A stretch of DNA of 64,000 bases. Source: Chryseobacterium daecheongense. GTDB taxonomy: Bacteria > Bacteroidota > Bacteroidia > Flavobacteriales > Weeksellaceae. The stretch covers positions 1,714,187 through 1,778,186 of the forward strand of contig NZ_RJTX01000001.1 in NCBI RefSeq assembly GCF_003729955.1. Reading direction: 5' to 3'. Position numbers and translations under genes: made by a program. Positions 18,713 through 29,985 of the stretch are shown here, piece by piece; within the stretch, counting starts at the first letter, position 1; each line of letters starts with the position of its first letter. A model generated the notes under the pieces. That model searched no databases and had not been told where the DNA came from. It saw only the letters and a list, made by a program, of their open reading frames with translations.

Positions 18713-19063
18713 CTAATTTTCCACAAGACCATCTGCTTTCCACTTAATGAAAGTATTGATCTGTGTCTGTGATAAAGCCCCGCCTTGAGGCATTTTTGCC
18801 GGATCGCCATTAGGCCTCTGTATCCTGTCTAAAATATTATCAATATGGGTTTTCACCTGATTATAGCTCGTCCATGGCTGAAAAGAAGCAGCTCCTCCTG
18901 CGGAATGACACACAATACAATTGGCTTCCACGATTGGTTTTACGTCCTTGTTATAAGTTACCTTTTCAACAATAGGCGTATTGTCTGAAATTTCTTCATA
19001 GGTTCTGCTTTCACAAGCAATTAAAGTAACGGCGAGTGATGATATAAATAGTATCTTCTTCAT
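18713..19063 (-). CDS. Mono-haem cytochrome c-like lipoprotein
   Basis: 116 residues from MKKILFIS at 19063. A lipobox ends at the Cys in LAVTLIAC (Cys16). The haem-binding motif CIVCH is followed by SAGGA, and MPQGGAL supplies a likely Met ligand; the layout resembles small c-type cytochrome domains of the PSCyt1/DUF-type lipoproteins in Bacteroidota. It should sit on the periplasmic face of a membrane and carry electrons. It starts one base after the stop of the DUF5777 gene. Confidence 0.82.
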   Translation of the reverse strand: MKKILFISSLAVTLIACESRTYEEISDNTPIVEKVTYNKDVKPIVEANCIVCHSAGGAASFQPWTSYNQVKTHIDNILDRIQRPNGDPAKMPQGGALSQTQINTFIKWKADGLVEN

Positions 19064-19064
19064 T

Positions 19065-19904
19065 CTAAAAAACTCTATAAAGATTAAACCCAAAGAAAAT
19101 ATGACCTTTTCCCCACTCTCCCGTTGCATTGGATAAATATCCTATGTCGGAATTGAGTTGGGAGTTGGTGAATAAAAGCTGGAACACATGTCCCCCTGTT
19201 TCTATATCCACTCCTAATGACAATGGATTTTTATAGAAACTGTGATTATCAAAATTGACAAAATATTCTGCATTCACGGAGATTCTTTTAGACACTTTAT
19301 AGCGTCCTCCTAGTCCTGCAAGAAATTGGTTTTTGTCTTCTATATTCGGATCATATAAATTTTTATGTACATAAGAAGGGGTCAACTGCAAGGAAAATTG
19401 ATCATTAAATCTTCTTGAAATCAAAGCCTGTGTAAGATAGGAAAGTCTATCCCCAAATTTTAAATGCGGATAATTGTCCTTATCCAAATCTGTATTTACA
19501 GCCATTACATTGTAGCCTACAATATCCACAGGAAAATTATCATTTTGTTTTACCAGTTTGTACTTGGCAGCACCTTCAAAAGTTTTCATGTTGGTCTCTC
19601 TTGAAAAGCTTAAGGAAAGTCCGTCTGTTACTCCATAAATAACTCCTAGTTTAGTAGAAGCATCATCCAATCCAAAAAAGTTTTTAAAGCCGGTACTTAT
19701 ATCTCCAAAGCGGTGGGCAACCACAATATACCATTCATTTTTTGCTGAAAGCTTGGTAGACTGTGCGGTAACTACCTGTAAGGCTTTGAAGGCGGGTGGT
19801 GAGGTTTCGGTTGTTTTGAGTGTGTCAATATCTTTCAGCAAATCTTCCTGGGAATAGGCAAGACCTGAAAGGAATATTGACAAAAATAATAAAGTTTTCG
19901 TCAT
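19065..19904 (-). CDS. DUF5777 family beta-barrel protein
   Basis: 279 residues with a signal peptide (to about LAYSQ) and alternating hydrophobic strands typical of an outer-membrane beta barrel, ending in an aromatic residue (YRVF) as OMPs usually do. The pattern AHRFGDISTGFKNFFGLDDAS is the recognisable core of DUF5777. Function unknown. First gene of the operon; a promoter and a CRP/FNR-like palindrome lie directly upstream. Confidence 0.85.
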   Translation of the reverse strand: MTKTLLFLSIFLSGLAYSQEDLLKDIDTLKTTETSPPAFKALQVVTAQSTKLSAKNEWYIVVAHRFGDISTGFKNFFGLDDASTKLGVIYGVTDGLSLSFSRETNMKTFEGAAKYKLVKQNDNFPVDIVGYNVMAVNTDLDKDNYPHLKFGDRLSYLTQALISRRFNDQFSLQLTPSYVHKNLYDPNIEDKNQFLAGLGGRYKVSKRISVNAEYFVNFDNHSFYKNPLSLGVDIETGGHVFQLLFTNSQLNSDIGYLSNATGEWGKGHIFFGFNLYRVF

Positions 19905-19930
19905 ATAAATTTAAATTAAAATGTATATGA

Positions 19931-19976
19931 CAAACTTATCGAGTTATGATTCTAAAATTATGTGATAAAAGTCACC
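19931..19976 (-). promoter_or_regulatory. Activated promoter with CRP/FNR-type box, DUF5777 operon
   Basis: A -7 element TAAGTTTG lies at 19938-19931 on the minus strand but no TTG is found at the -33 position. Instead the palindrome TGTGA-N6-TCACC (19961-19976) is centred about 41 bases upstream of the inferred start site, the class II activator position. The Crp/Fnr-type gene at 20028-20684 is the obvious candidate activator. Confidence 0.6.
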
Positions 19977-20027
19977 TACTAGATTGTTTTTATCAATCGG
20001 GATATTAAAAATAGTAAACAATATTTA

Positions 20028-20684
20028 TTAGACAATTCTAACATTTTCATTAGAAGGGATTTTCAATCCTTCTTTTGTCTGGAGGATTTCACCTTCATTC
20101 TCCATTTTTTTCAAAACTCTGCTTACTACTTCTCTGGATGTTCCCAGATTATTAGCAATTTCTCTGTGGGTAAGTTTTATAGGATTGTGCCCGGTAATTG
20201 AAATCTGTTGTTTTACATAGCTCAAAATTCTTCGGTCCAATTTATGGAATACAGCTTCATTCACCATGTTCATTACATCGGTAAATCTTTTGTCGTATTC
20301 ATAATAAAAGATTTTATTGATTTCCGGGAAACGGATCAGCCAATGATGCAAAACGGAAACGGGAATCAATAACACCTCCGAATCTTCTTCGGTAACCGCA
20401 TATACTTTGCTTGTATAATCTCCAAAAATAGATGCAAATGTCATCAGACAGCTATCATCTGGCCGTACGTAGTAGTAAATAAGTTCCCGGCCATCATTTA
20501 AAGTGTACACTTTAATGGATCCCTTGATCAAAAAAGGAATATATCTTACTTTCTGCCCTTCACGTATGATCTCAGTTTTAGCTTTTATAGTATCTACCAC
20601 AGCATGTTTCTGCATTTCGCTTGAAAAATCGCTGCCTAAAAACCCGAATTTGTTAAGAATAAACTTATGATCGACCATATCCAT
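20028..20684 (-). CDS. Crp/Fnr-family regulator with complete HTH
   Basis: 218 residues: cNMP-binding-like barrel (about 15-125), dimerisation helix, and a C-terminal HTH LTHREIANNLGTSREVVSRVLKKME, which is the classical Crp/Fnr recognition helix (SREVVSRV). No N-terminal Cys cluster, so it is not a [4Fe-4S] Fnr; the effector (cNMP, haem, NO) is unknown. It lies directly upstream of the DUF5777 operon on the same strand, separated by 123 bases with its own promoter-operator region, and likely controls that operon. The start at MDMVDHK could also be the second Met. Confidence 0.92.
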   Translation of the reverse strand: MDMVDHKFILNKFGFLGSDFSSEMQKHAVVDTIKAKTEIIREGQKVRYIPFLIKGSIKVYTLNDGRELIYYYVRPDDSCLMTFASIFGDYTSKVYAVTEEDSEVLLIPVSVLHHWLIRFPEINKIFYYEYDKRFTDVMNMVNEAVFHKLDRRILSYVKQQISITGHNPIKLTHREIANNLGTSREVVSRVLKKMENEGEILQTKEGLKIPSNENVRIV

Positions 20685-20697
20685 TACATATTTATAA

Positions 20698-20730
20698 CAA
20701 ATATATAAAATTGAAGTATTGATATGACAA
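20698..20730 (-). promoter_or_regulatory. Predicted promoter of the Crp/Fnr gene
   Basis: On the minus strand TTG (20730-20728), 22 bases, TATATTTG (20705-20698); the start codon follows within about 14 bases. Confidence 0.55.
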
Positions 20731-20761
20731 GAATATGTTAAACTTTTATTATAAATTACAA

Positions 20762-20800
20762 ATAAAACATGAATATATTTTTAAAATCAACATGTTTTAT
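20762..20800. repeat. 10-bp inverted repeat upstream of the Crp/Fnr gene
   Basis: ATAAAACATG (20762-20771) and CATGTTTTAT (20791-20800) are exact reverse complements with 19 AT-rich bases between. It lies about 35-70 bases upstream of the -33 element and could bind a dimeric regulator. Confidence 0.5.
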
Positions 20801-20831
20801 GATTTTCATTTAAAATATTAAAAAGAGTGCA

Positions 20832-20861
20832 TAAAAAAATGCCTCAGTAAACCGAGGCATT
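20832..20861 (-). terminator. Terminator after DUF3467 gene
   Basis: On the minus strand AATGCCTC, 8-base loop, GAGGCATT and seven T residues. It ends the rpoBC-DUF3467 transcript. Confidence 0.88.
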
Positions 20862-20885
20862 CTTATGATGTATTGTAAAAAAATC

Positions 20886-21191
20886 TTACGCTTGTACATT
20901 GTTACCACCTAATACGAAAGGCTCAACTTCTTTGATTTCTCCGAATTGCTGCTCGTAGTTAGCGATGTTTTGTTGAAGAGCACTTAATACTCTTTTAGCA
21001 TGAAGCGGAGCAAGGATCACTCTTGATCTTACTTTAGCTTGCTGAACACCAGGCATTAATTGGATGAAATCTACTACAAACTCAGATGGAGAGTGATTTA
21101 CCAATGCTAAATTAGCATAGATCCCAGCAGCTACCATTTCGTTCAATTCGATGTTGATGTTTCCGTCTTGATTTTGATTTTGATTGTCCAT
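20886..21191 (-). CDS. DUF3467 domain protein
   Basis: 101 residues with an N-terminal Asn/Gln-rich stretch and the DUF3467 core (AAGIYANLALVNHSPSEFVVDF ... RVILAPLHAKR). The family is small and soluble, of unknown function; in Bacteroidota it is regularly placed just after rpoC, as here (96 bases downstream), so it is probably expressed with RNA polymerase genes. Nothing in the sequence indicates catalysis. Confidence 0.85.
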   Translation of the reverse strand: MDNQNQNQDGNINIELNEMVAAGIYANLALVNHSPSEFVVDFIQLMPGVQQAKVRSRVILAPLHAKRVLSALQQNIANYEQQFGEIKEVEPFVLGGNNVQA

Positions 21192-21287
21192 GTTTTTTTA
21201 AAAAAATTTTAATTTTTATATCTTAAATTATAGACTACGAATATAAATCATTTAAAACTTAAAATCCGTAATCTATAATTAAAAGTT

Positions 21288-24200
21288 TTAGTTAATATCC
21301 TCGAATTCTTTCTTAGAACCAACGATTACATTCTGATATTCTTTAAGACCTGTACCTGCAGGAATTCTGTGTCCTACAATTACATTTTCTTTAAGACCAT
21401 TCAGATCATCTACTTTACCTGCAACAGCCGCTTCGTTAAGAACTTTTGTAGTTTCCTGGAACGATGCTGCAGACATGAATGATTTAGTTTGAAGAGCTGC
21501 TCTTGTAATCCCTTGCAATACAGGCGTTGCTGTAGCAGGAAGTGCTTCTCTTACTACCACTAAAGCTTGATCTTCACGTTTCAGCTTAGAGTTTTCGTCT
21601 CTTAATTCTCTTGCCGTAATCATCTGACCTGGCTTGAATTCTTTAGAATCTCCAGCATCTACTACTACTTTAAGACCGAATACTCTGTTGTTTTCTTCTA
21701 AGAAGTCATACTTATGCTCTAAAGCACCTTCAAGGAATTGAGTATCACCTCCATCAACAATCTCTACTTTCGTCATCATCTGTCTTACGATGATTTCGAA
21801 GTGCTTATCGTCAATTTTTACCCCTTGTAGACGGTAAACTTCCTGGATCTCATTAACAAGATATTCCTGAACCGCAGTTGGACCTTTAATTCTCAAGATA
21901 TCTTCCGGTGTAATAGAACCATCAGAAAGCGGAGCTCCTGCTCTTACGAAGTCATTCTCCTGAACAAGGATCTGGTTGGAAAGTTTCACTAAGTACACTT
22001 TTCTTTCTCCGGTTTTCGCTTCAACAATAAGTTCTCTGTTACCTCTCTTAATTTTTCCGTAAGAAACTACCCCATCGATTTCTGTAACCACCGCCGGGTT
22101 TGAAGGGTTTCTTGCTTCGAATAATTCGGTAACTCTCGGAAGACCTCCGGTGATATCCCCTGCTTTCGCAGATTTTCTCGGGATCTTGATTAAGATTTTA
22201 CCTGCTTTGATTTTTTCACCGTCATTAACCATTAAGTGAGCTCCTACCGGTAAGTTGTAAGCTTTTTGCTCAACTCCTTTAGAATCTACTACTCTTAATG
22301 TAGGTACGGCTTTCTTATTTCTTGATTCAGAGATTACTTTTTCTTCGAATCCTGTTTGTTCGTCAATTTCAAGCTGGAATGAAACCCCTTGGATGATATC
22401 TTCATATTCTACCTTACCTGATGTTTCAGCAATGATAACCGCGTTATACGGATCCCACTTACAGATCAGATCTCCTTTCTTCACTTTATCACCAGGCTTC
22501 ACTGCCAATACGGAACCGTAAGGAACGTTGGCAACCATTAGCGGAGTTCTTGTTTCGTTGTCCGCAACCAATCTGAATTCTGTTGAACGGGAAACTACAA
22601 CTTCAGCAGTGTTACCATTTTCATCTTCAGAAGTAATGGTTCTTACTTCATCCATTTCAACGATACCGTCTCTTCTTGCAACAATTGATGGGTTTTCTGA
22701 TACGTTTCCTGCAGTACCCCCTTGGTGGAAGGTTCTCAATGTTAACTGAGTTCCCGGTTCCCCGATGGATTGTGCTGCAATTACACCTACCGCTTCACCC
22801 ATGTGGATCACTTTACCTGTTGCCAAGTTTCTTCCGTAACATTTAGCACAGATACCTTTCTTAGCTTCACAAGTTAATGGTGAACGAACCTCAACTGCTT
22901 CTAATCCTGCCTCTTCGATTCTCTTCGCCAATACTTCGTTGATTACCTGGTCTGCTTCAGCGATTAATTCGTCTGTTTCAGGATCATAAATGTTATGAAG
23001 AGAAACTCTACCTAAGATTCTTTCGGAGATTTTTTCAACGATCTCGTCATTTTTCTTAAGTGCAGTAACTTCAGTACCTCTTAAAGTACCACAATCGTCT
23101 TCTGTAACGATAACGTCTTGTGCAACGTCTACCAATCTTCTCGTTAAGTAACCAGCATCGGCTGTCTTAAGAGCGGTATCCGCAAGACCTTTACGTGCAC
23201 CGTGGGTAGAGATAAAGTACTCAAGGATCGAAAGACCTTCTTTAAAGTTCGCAACGATTGGGTTTTCGATGATTTCCGCTCCGGTAGATCCGGCTTTTTG
23301 CGGTTTTGCCATCAAACCTCTCATCCCTGATAACTGACGGATCTGTTCTTTAGATCCCCTTGCTCCAGAGTCAAGCATCATATATACAGAGTTGAATCCA
23401 CCTTGGTCAGATTTCATTCTGCTCATGATCATTTCAGTTAATCCAGCGTTGGTGTTTGTCCAAACGTCGATTACCTGGTTATAACGTTCTGTATCTGTAA
23501 TAAGACCCATGTTATAATTCGCTCTAATCTCATCTACATTTTCAACAGCCTGAGCAATCATCTGCTTCTTCTCAGCAGGAACCACAATGTCTCCTAATGA
23601 GAATGAAAGACCTCCTTTGAATGCGTTTGAATATCCTAGATCTTTCATGGCATCCAAGAACTTCACGGTTGTAGGGAAGTCTGTATCAGCAAGGATCTTA
23701 CCGATAACGTTTCTCAATGACTTTTTAGTTAAAAGCTCATTGATATATCCTACCTGTTTAGGTACAATCTGGTTGAATAGAATTCTACCAACAGTAGTTT
23801 CAATTAATCTTGTTACTAATTCTCCGTTTTCTTTAACCGGTAGTTTACATCTTACCTTAGCATTTAAAGAAACTTTTCCTTCAGCATAAGCAATTTCCGC
23901 TTCTTCAGGAGAATAGAATGCTAAACCTTCACCTTTTACTTTATAATCTTCAGTAGAACTAGCTTCTTTAGTCATGAAATATAGACCAAGTACCATGTCC
24001 TGAGAAGGTACGGTAATAGGAGAACCGTTTGCAGGGTTCAAGATATTCTGAGAACCTAACATCAATAACTGAGCTTCAAGGATCGCTTCTGGTCCTAACG
24101 GTAAGTGTACCGCCATCTGGTCACCATCGAAGTCGGCGTTGAATGCAGTTGTTACTAATGGGTGTAGCTGGATTGCCTTACCTTCGATCATCTTAGGTTG

Positions 24201-25553
24201 GAAAGCCTGAATACCTAATCTGTGAAGCGTAGGTGCCCTGTTCAATAGTACCGGGTGACCTTTCATCACATTTTCAAGGATATCATATACTACGGGTTCT
24301 TTTCTATCAATAATTCTCTTCGCAGATTTTACTGTTTTTACAATACCTCTTTCGATTAGCTTTCTAATGATAAACGGTTTGTACAATTCCGCAGCCATAT
24401 CTTTAGGAATACCGCACTCGTGAAGCTGTAAGTTTGGCCCTACAACAATTACCGAACGCGCAGAGTAATCAACCCTTTTTCCTAATAAGTTCTGACGGAA
24501 ACGACCTTGCTTACCTTTCAATGAATCTGAAAGTGATTTCAATGGTCTGTTGGATTCAGATTTTACTGCTGAAGATTTTCTTGTATTATCGAATAATGAA
24601 TCTACTGATTCCTGAAGCATACGCTTCTCGTTTCTCAAGATTACTTCTGGAGCTTTGATCTCCAATAATCTCTTCAAACGGTTATTTCTGATAATTACTC
24701 TTCTATAAAGGTCATTCAAATCGGAAGTTGCAAAACGTCCTCCATCCAATGGAACTAACGGTCTTAGTTCTGGCGGGATAACAGGAAGCACACGCATGAT
24801 CATCCACTCAGGCTTGTTGATCATTCTTGTATTAGCACCTCTCAATGCTTCTACAACGTTCAATCTTTTTAAAGCCTCAGTTCTTCTTTGCTTAGAACCT
24901 TCGTTGTGAGCTTTGTGTCTTAAGTCGAAAGACAATGCATCAAGATCGATTCTTTTTAATAGATCCTCAACAGCTTCAGCCCCCATTCTGGCGATGAATT
25001 TGTTTGGATCTGAATCATCAAGATACTGGTTTTCCACAGGAAGAGTTTCCATAATATCAAGGTACTCTTCTTCTGTTAAGAATTCCATATGTTCAAAATC
25101 AGAACCATCTAATTTTTTAGCAATACCCTGCTGGATCACCACATATCTTTCGTAGTAGATGATCATATCTAATTTCTTAGAAGGAATTCCTAAAAGGTAT
25201 CCGATTTTGTTTGGCAATGAACGGAAATACCAAATGTGCGCAATTGGAACTACAAGGTTAATGTGCCCGATTCTCTCTCTTCTTACTTTTTTCTCAGTAA
25301 CTTCTACCCCACAACGGTCACAAACAATCCCTTTATAACGGATTCTCTTATATTTACCACAAGCACATTCGTAATCCTTTACAGGACCAAATATTTTTTC
25401 ACAGAACAACCCGTCTCTTTCAGGCTTGTGCGTTCTGTAGTTAATAGTTTCCGGCTTTAAAACCTCCCCTCTCGATTCCTGAAGAATGGATTCCGGTGAA
25501 GCTAAACCGATGGTTATTTTATTAAATCTACTTGATTTATTTTTATTTGACAT
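21288..25553 (-). CDS. rpoC: DNA-directed RNA polymerase subunit beta'
   Basis: 1421 residues, normal for Bacteroidota. The N-terminal zinc site ([20 protein letters not shown]), the catalytic NADFDGDQM magnesium loop and the second zinc site ([19 protein letters not shown]) are intact, as is the trigger-loop region ([22 protein letters not shown]). It forms the active centre of RNA polymerase with RpoB. It follows rpoB by 83 bases on the same strand; that gap contains short AT-rich tandem repeats but no terminator. Confidence 0.98.
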   Translation of the reverse strand: MSNKNKSSRFNKITIGLASPESILQESRGEVLKPETINYRTHKPERDGLFCEKIFGPVKDYECACGKYKRIRYKGIVCDRCGVEVTEKKVRRERIGHINLVVPIAHIWYFRSLPNKIGYLLGIPSKKLDMIIYYERYVVIQQGIAKKLDGSDFEHMEFLTEEEYLDIMETLPVENQYLDDSDPNKFIARMGAEAVEDLLKRIDLDALSFDLRHKAHNEGSKQRRTEALKRLNVVEALRGANTRMINKPEWMIMRVLPVIPPELRPLVPLDGGRFATSDLNDLYRRVIIRNNRLKRLLEIKAPEVILRNEKRMLQESVDSLFDNTRKSSAVKSESNRPLKSLSDSLKGKQGRFRQNLLGKRVDYSARSVIVVGPNLQLHECGIPKDMAAELYKPFIIRKLIERGIVKTVKSAKRIIDRKEPVVYDILENVMKGHPVLLNRAPTLHRLGIQAFQPKMIEGKAIQLHPLVTTAFNADFDGDQMAVHLPLGPEAILEAQLLMLGSQNILNPANGSPITVPSQDMVLGLYFMTKEASSTEDYKVKGEGLAFYSPEEAEIAYAEGKVSLNAKVRCKLPVKENGELVTRLIETTVGRILFNQIVPKQVGYINELLTKKSLRNVIGKILADTDFPTTVKFLDAMKDLGYSNAFKGGLSFSLGDIVVPAEKKQMIAQAVENVDEIRANYNMGLITDTERYNQVIDVWTNTNAGLTEMIMSRMKSDQGGFNSVYMMLDSGARGSKEQIRQLSGMRGLMAKPQKAGSTGAEIIENPIVANFKEGLSILEYFISTHGARKGLADTALKTADAGYLTRRLVDVAQDVIVTEDDCGTLRGTEVTALKKNDEIVEKISERILGRVSLHNIYDPETDELIAEADQVINEVLAKRIEEAGLEAVEVRSPLTCEAKKGICAKCYGRNLATGKVIHMGEAVGVIAAQSIGEPGTQLTLRTFHQGGTAGNVSENPSIVARRDGIVEMDEVRTITSEDENGNTAEVVVSRSTEFRLVADNETRTPLMVANVPYGSVLAVKPGDKVKKGDLICKWDPYNAVIIAETSGKVEYEDIIQGVSFQLEIDEQTGFEEKVISESRNKKAVPTLRVVDSKGVEQKAYNLPVGAHLMVNDGEKIKAGKILIKIPRKSAKAGDITGGLPRVTELFEARNPSNPAVVTEIDGVVSYGKIKRGNRELIVEAKTGERKVYLVKLSNQILVQENDFVRAGAPLSDGSITPEDILRIKGPTAVQEYLVNEIQEVYRLQGVKIDDKHFEIIVRQMMTKVEIVDGGDTQFLEGALEHKYDFLEENNRVFGLKVVVDAGDSKEFKPGQMITARELRDENSKLKREDQALVVVREALPATATPVLQGITRAALQTKSFMSAASFQETTKVLNEAAVAGKVDDLNGLKENVIVGHRIPAGTGLKEYQNVIVGSKKEFEDIN

Positions 25554-25568
25554 TTGTTAGATTTTAAA

Positions 25569-25589
25569 TTTTAGATTTTAGATTTTAGA
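25569..25589. repeat. TTTTAGA x3 tandem repeat between rpoB and rpoC
   Basis: Three exact copies of the 7-mer TTTTAGA (25569, 25576, 25583) in the 83-base rpoB-rpoC gap, within a wider AT-only low-complexity stretch. Possibly slippage-prone; no function implied. Confidence 0.7.
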
Positions 25590-25636
25590 TTAATTTCTGA
25601 ATGTTACCATTCAACATTATAATTTAAAATTTAAAA

Positions 25637-28600
25637 TTATTCCTCTAGTCTTACGTCTAATCCAAGACCTTGTAGCTCGTGAAGTAATACGTTGAAAGAT
25701 TCCGGAATACCTGGTTCAGGCATTGCTTCTCCTTTCGCGATCGCTTCATAAGTTTTCGCTCTACCAATCACGTCATCCGACTTCACAGTCAGGATTTCTC
25801 TTAGGATATTGGATGCTCCGAATGCTTCAAGAGCCCAAACCTCCATCTCCCCGAATCTCTGACCTCCGAACTGAGCTTTACCTCCTAACGGCTGCTGAGT
25901 AATCAATGAGTAAGGACCAATAGAACGTGCGTGCATCTTATCATCAACCATGTGTCCTAGTTTCAACATATAGATCACCCCTACAGTTGCAGGCTGAGTA
26001 AATCTTTCTCCGGTACCCCCATCATAAAGGTGAGTATTACCAAATCTCGGAAGACCAGCTTTATCTGTATATTCAGTGATCTGATCAAGACTTGCTCCAT
26101 CGAAGATTGGTGTAGCGAACTTCAATCCTAATTTCTGACCAGCCCATCCAAGAACTGTTTCATAAATCTGACCGATGTTCATACGGGAAGGTACCCCAAG
26201 TGGATTCAATACGATATCTACCGGTGTTCCGTCTTCAAGGAATGGCATATCTTCTTCACGAACGATTCTTGAAACGATACCTTTGTTACCGTGACGTCCT
26301 GCCATTTTATCTCCTACGTTCAGCTTACGTTTCTTAGCGATATATACTTTAGCCAGCTTCATAATACCTGCAGGAAGCTCATCCCCAATAGAAACTGCGA
26401 ATTTCTCACGGTTTTTAACTCCTTGGATATCGTTGTACTTGATTTTATAATTGTGAATTAATTGTTTAATCAATTCATTCTTATCAGCATCAACTGTCCA
26501 ATCTGAACCACTAACGTTTACGTAATCTTCAACTGATGTCAATAATTTATGAGTAAACTTCACTCCTTTACCGATGATTTCTTCATCAAGGTCGTTTTTC
26601 ACTCCCTGAGAAGTTTTACCGCTTACGAGTGTATTTAATTTTTCAATTAAAGTGTTTCTCAAATCATCAAACTTAGCTTTGTAAGTGTTTTCAATTTCTT
26701 CAAGCTTAAGTTTTTCTTCAGTTCTCTTCTTTTTATCTTTAATATTTCTTGAGAACAATTTCTTATCGATCACCACCCCTCTTAATGAAGAGTCAGCTTT
26801 TAATGAAGCATCTTTCACATCACCTGCTTTGTCACCGAAGATCGCTCTAAGAAGTTTTTCTTCCGGAGTAGGATCTGATTCTCCTTTTGGAGTGATCTTA
26901 CCTATCATGATATCTCCAGGCTTCACTTCTGCACCGATTCTGATCATACCATTCTCATCAAGATCTTTGGTAGCTTCTTCAGAAACGTTTGGAATATCCG
27001 CTGTTAATTCTTCCATACCTAACTTGGTATCACGAACTTCAAGAGAGTATTCATCTACGTGGATGGAAGTAAACCAGTCTTCACGTACTACTTTTTCATT
27101 GATTACGATCGCATCCTCGAAGTTATATCCTTTCCAAGGCATGAACGCAACCACTAAGTTTCTACCAAGAGCTAATTCTCCGTTTTCAGTAGCATAACCG
27201 TCACAAAGTACCTGTCCTTTCTCTACCGTATCTCCAACTCTTACGTTTGGTCTTAGGGTAATCGTTGTACTTTGGTTGGTTTTTCTGAACTTAGTAAGGT
27301 TATATGTTTTAGTAGCAGATTCGAATTGTACTAAATCCTCATCTTCGCTTCTTTCATATTTGATAACGATCTTGTCTGCATCTACGTACTCTACAACACC
27401 TGTACCTTCAGCATTGATCAAGATTCTTGAATCTTTTGCAACTTGCTGTTCCAGGCCTGTACCTACGATTGGAGCTTGCGGCTTCAATAAAGGAACTGCC
27501 TGACGCATCATGTTTGATCCCATCAATGCACGGTTCGCATCATCATGCTCCAAGAAAGGAATCAATGAAGCGGAAATACCGGAGATCTGGTTTGGTGCAA
27601 CGTCGATAAGGTCTACCTGATTAGGCTCCACTACCGGATAGTCACCATCCAATCTTGCAATTACTCTGTCTGTACTGATAGTACCATCATCGTTCATTTC
27701 AACGTTTGCCTGAGCAATTACTTTTGCTTCTTCATCTTCAGCGTTTAGATAAATCGGATCTGAATTCAAATCAATTTTACCGTTTTCCGCTTTTCTGTAT
27801 GGCGTTTCAATGAAACCTAATGTATTGATTTTTGCATAAATACCTAGAGAAGAGATCAAACCGATGTTCGGTCCTTCCGGAGTTTCAATCGGACAAATTC
27901 TTCCGTAGTGCGTATGGTGAACGTCTCGAACCTCGAAACCTGCTCTTTCTCTCGATAAACCACCAGGCCCTAGTGCAGAAAGTCTACGCTTGTGCGTGAT
28001 TTCTGAAAGCGGGTTGGTTTGGTCCATGAACTGAGAAAGCTGGTTGGTACCAAAGAATGAGTTGATTACAGATGTTAAAGTCTTCGCATTAACAAGATCA
28101 AGAGGTGTGAAGATTTCGTTATCTCTAACGTTCATTCTTTCTTTGATCGTTCTTGCAATTCTTGAAAGACCTACTCCGAACTGTCCAGCCAATTGCTCTC
28201 CAACAGTTTTAATTCTTCTGTTAGAAAGGTGGTCAATATCATCAACCTCAGCTTTAGAGTTTACAAGCTCAATAAGGTGTCTTACGATCGCAATAATATC
28301 TTCTTTTGTAAGAACTTCAGTAGTTGTAGGAATGTTAAGACCTAATTTTTTATTCAATCTGTAACGTCCTACTTCACCTAATGAGTATCTCTGCTCAGAG
28401 AAGAATAATTTTTCAATGATTCCTCTTGCCGTTTCCTCATCTGGCGGATCTGCATTTCTTAACTGACGATAGATGTATTCTACCGCTTCTTTTTCAGAGT
28501 TGGTAGGGTCTTTTTGTAATGTATTCTGGATGATAGAGAATTCATTGCTGTTTTCTTTGTGGATCAGAATTGATTTCACACCAGCATCCAAAATAAGGTC

Positions 28601-29458
28601 TAAATGTTCTTTTTCAAGAACAGTTTCTCTATCCAGGATGATCTCGTTTCTTTCGATAGAAACTACTTCCCCTGTATCTTCATCTACGAAGTCTTCGAAC
28701 CATGTGTTCAATACCCTCGCAGCTAATGTTCTTCCTTCTACTTTTTTAAGGGCAGCTTTAGAAACTTTTACTTCTTCAGCAAGGTCGAAGATCTGAAGGA
28801 TATCCTTATCAGACTCATATCCGATTGCTCTTAATAAAGTTGTTAATGGTAATTTTTTCTTACGGTCGATATACGCGTACATTACGCTGTTGATATCGGT
28901 AGTAAATTCCATCCAAGATCCTTTGAAAGGGATAATTCTTGAATAGTACAATTTAGTTCCGTTAGCGTGGTACGTTTGCCCGAAGAATACACCAGGTGAA
29001 CGGTGTAACTGGGTAACAATAACTCTTTCAGCACCGTTGATGATGAAAGATCCACTAGGCGTCATGTATGGAACCGGGCCTAAATATACATCCTGAACTA
29101 CGGTTTGGAAATCTTCGTGTTCAGGGTCTGTACAATACAATTTAAGTCTTGCTTTCAGAGGAACTGAATACGTTAAACCTCTTTCCACACACTCATCGAT
29201 TGAATAACGTGGAGAATCTACCAGATAGTCTAGGAATTCTAGTACGAATTGGTTTCTTGAATCCGTAATAGGGAAGTTTTCCTGGAAGGTTTTGTATAAA
29301 CCTTCGCTCCTTCTGTCTTCAGGAAGTGTATCAAGCTGGAAAAATTCTTTAAACGACTCGATCTGGATATCCAGGAAGTCCGGAGTAATGATTTTTCCTT
29401 TCGCCGATGAGAAATTAATTCTCTGATTTCCCTGAGCTGTTGCTGTTGTTTTACTCAT
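25637..29458 (-). CDS. rpoB: DNA-directed RNA polymerase subunit beta
   Basis: 1273 residues. The rifampicin-binding segment is recognisable ([33 protein letters not shown]) and carries the sensitive-type residues Gln, Asp and His; the C-terminal [24 protein letters not shown] is intact. It pairs with RpoC in the polymerase core. Unlike most bacteria, rplL is not directly upstream: two secreted-protein genes and two terminators intervene, and the gene has its own consensus promoter with a leader of about 320 bases. Confidence 0.98.
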   Translation of the reverse strand: MSKTTATAQGNQRINFSSAKGKIITPDFLDIQIESFKEFFQLDTLPEDRRSEGLYKTFQENFPITDSRNQFVLEFLDYLVDSPRYSIDECVERGLTYSVPLKARLKLYCTDPEHEDFQTVVQDVYLGPVPYMTPSGSFIINGAERVIVTQLHRSPGVFFGQTYHANGTKLYYSRIIPFKGSWMEFTTDINSVMYAYIDRKKKLPLTTLLRAIGYESDKDILQIFDLAEEVKVSKAALKKVEGRTLAARVLNTWFEDFVDEDTGEVVSIERNEIILDRETVLEKEHLDLILDAGVKSILIHKENSNEFSIIQNTLQKDPTNSEKEAVEYIYRQLRNADPPDEETARGIIEKLFFSEQRYSLGEVGRYRLNKKLGLNIPTTTEVLTKEDIIAIVRHLIELVNSKAEVDDIDHLSNRRIKTVGEQLAGQFGVGLSRIARTIKERMNVRDNEIFTPLDLVNAKTLTSVINSFFGTNQLSQFMDQTNPLSEITHKRRLSALGPGGLSRERAGFEVRDVHHTHYGRICPIETPEGPNIGLISSLGIYAKINTLGFIETPYRKAENGKIDLNSDPIYLNAEDEEAKVIAQANVEMNDDGTISTDRVIARLDGDYPVVEPNQVDLIDVAPNQISGISASLIPFLEHDDANRALMGSNMMRQAVPLLKPQAPIVGTGLEQQVAKDSRILINAEGTGVVEYVDADKIVIKYERSEDEDLVQFESATKTYNLTKFRKTNQSTTITLRPNVRVGDTVEKGQVLCDGYATENGELALGRNLVVAFMPWKGYNFEDAIVINEKVVREDWFTSIHVDEYSLEVRDTKLGMEELTADIPNVSEEATKDLDENGMIRIGAEVKPGDIMIGKITPKGESDPTPEEKLLRAIFGDKAGDVKDASLKADSSLRGVVIDKKLFSRNIKDKKKRTEEKLKLEEIENTYKAKFDDLRNTLIEKLNTLVSGKTSQGVKNDLDEEIIGKGVKFTHKLLTSVEDYVNVSGSDWTVDADKNELIKQLIHNYKIKYNDIQGVKNREKFAVSIGDELPAGIMKLAKVYIAKKRKLNVGDKMAGRHGNKGIVSRIVREEDMPFLEDGTPVDIVLNPLGVPSRMNIGQIYETVLGWAGQKLGLKFATPIFDGASLDQITEYTDKAGLPRFGNTHLYDGGTGERFTQPATVGVIYMLKLGHMVDDKMHARSIGPYSLITQQPLGGKAQFGGQRFGEMEVWALEAFGASNILREILTVKSDDVIGRAKTYEAIAKGEAMPEPGIPESFNVLLHELQGLGLDVRLEE

Positions 29459-29781
29459 AAAACTTTTAAGAAAGGGGTTAAAAAATATTTTGATTTATTA
29501 AAAAATATCAGGAACAGAGAAAAGAGGAGAGAGAAAAGATAAACGACTTCAAATGTTTGGCGCTATTAGAAATAGTCTTTATTCTTTTTTCTTTATTCTT
29601 AAAATCTAATTCCTAACTGCAACACTGGTATATCTTTTCACAGCGTAATGCAAAATATTTTTATTACTTTTGAGGCAGAAATCACCCGAATATCTATATA
29701 CACGAAATCCCTTCCATTCTAATGAAAGAGTTGATTTCTAGTATTTTATAGATTTACAAACAATTATTCGCGCCAAAAGAG
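29459..29781 (-). other. Long 5' leader of rpoB
   Basis: About 320 bases between the predicted start site and the rpoB ATG contain no convincing ORF. The part near the gene is purine-rich on the plus strand (GAGAAAAGAGGAGAG). I see no classical riboswitch or perfect terminator hairpin, but the length leaves room for control by an RNA or protein. Confidence 0.45.
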
Positions 29782-29784
29782 GAG

Positions 29785-29815
29785 CAAAGGTACAAAAAGT
29801 TATCCACATTCACAA
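29785..29815 (-). promoter_or_regulatory. Predicted promoter of rpoBC
   Basis: On the minus strand TTG (29815-29813), exactly 20 bases, TACCTTTG (29792-29785): a full match to the flavobacterial consensus. Confidence 0.65.
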
Positions 29816-29926
29816 ATAAAACCACTTCAAAATGAATAGGTTATTTTTTGTATATCTTCTAAGGCTGTTTTAAGTTGATAGTGACACTTCATATATAATT
29901 AAAAATAAGTTTCGATCAATTATTAT

Positions 29927-29954
29927 AAAAAAGGTCACCCAAAAACGGGTGACC
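29927..29954 (-). terminator. Terminator after thrombospondin-repeat gene
   Basis: GGTCACCC (29933-29940), 6-base loop, GGGTGACC (29947-29954), followed on the minus strand by a T-run. It isolates rpoB from the inserted genes. Confidence 0.88.
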
Positions 29955-29985
29955 ATCCTTATTATGAAAGTTATACTACACGCTA

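Noticed and set aside
26685..27197. 170-codon plus-strand frame opposite rpoB
   Set aside because: Reverse-strand shadow of a highly conserved gene, Ser/Phe-rich translation.
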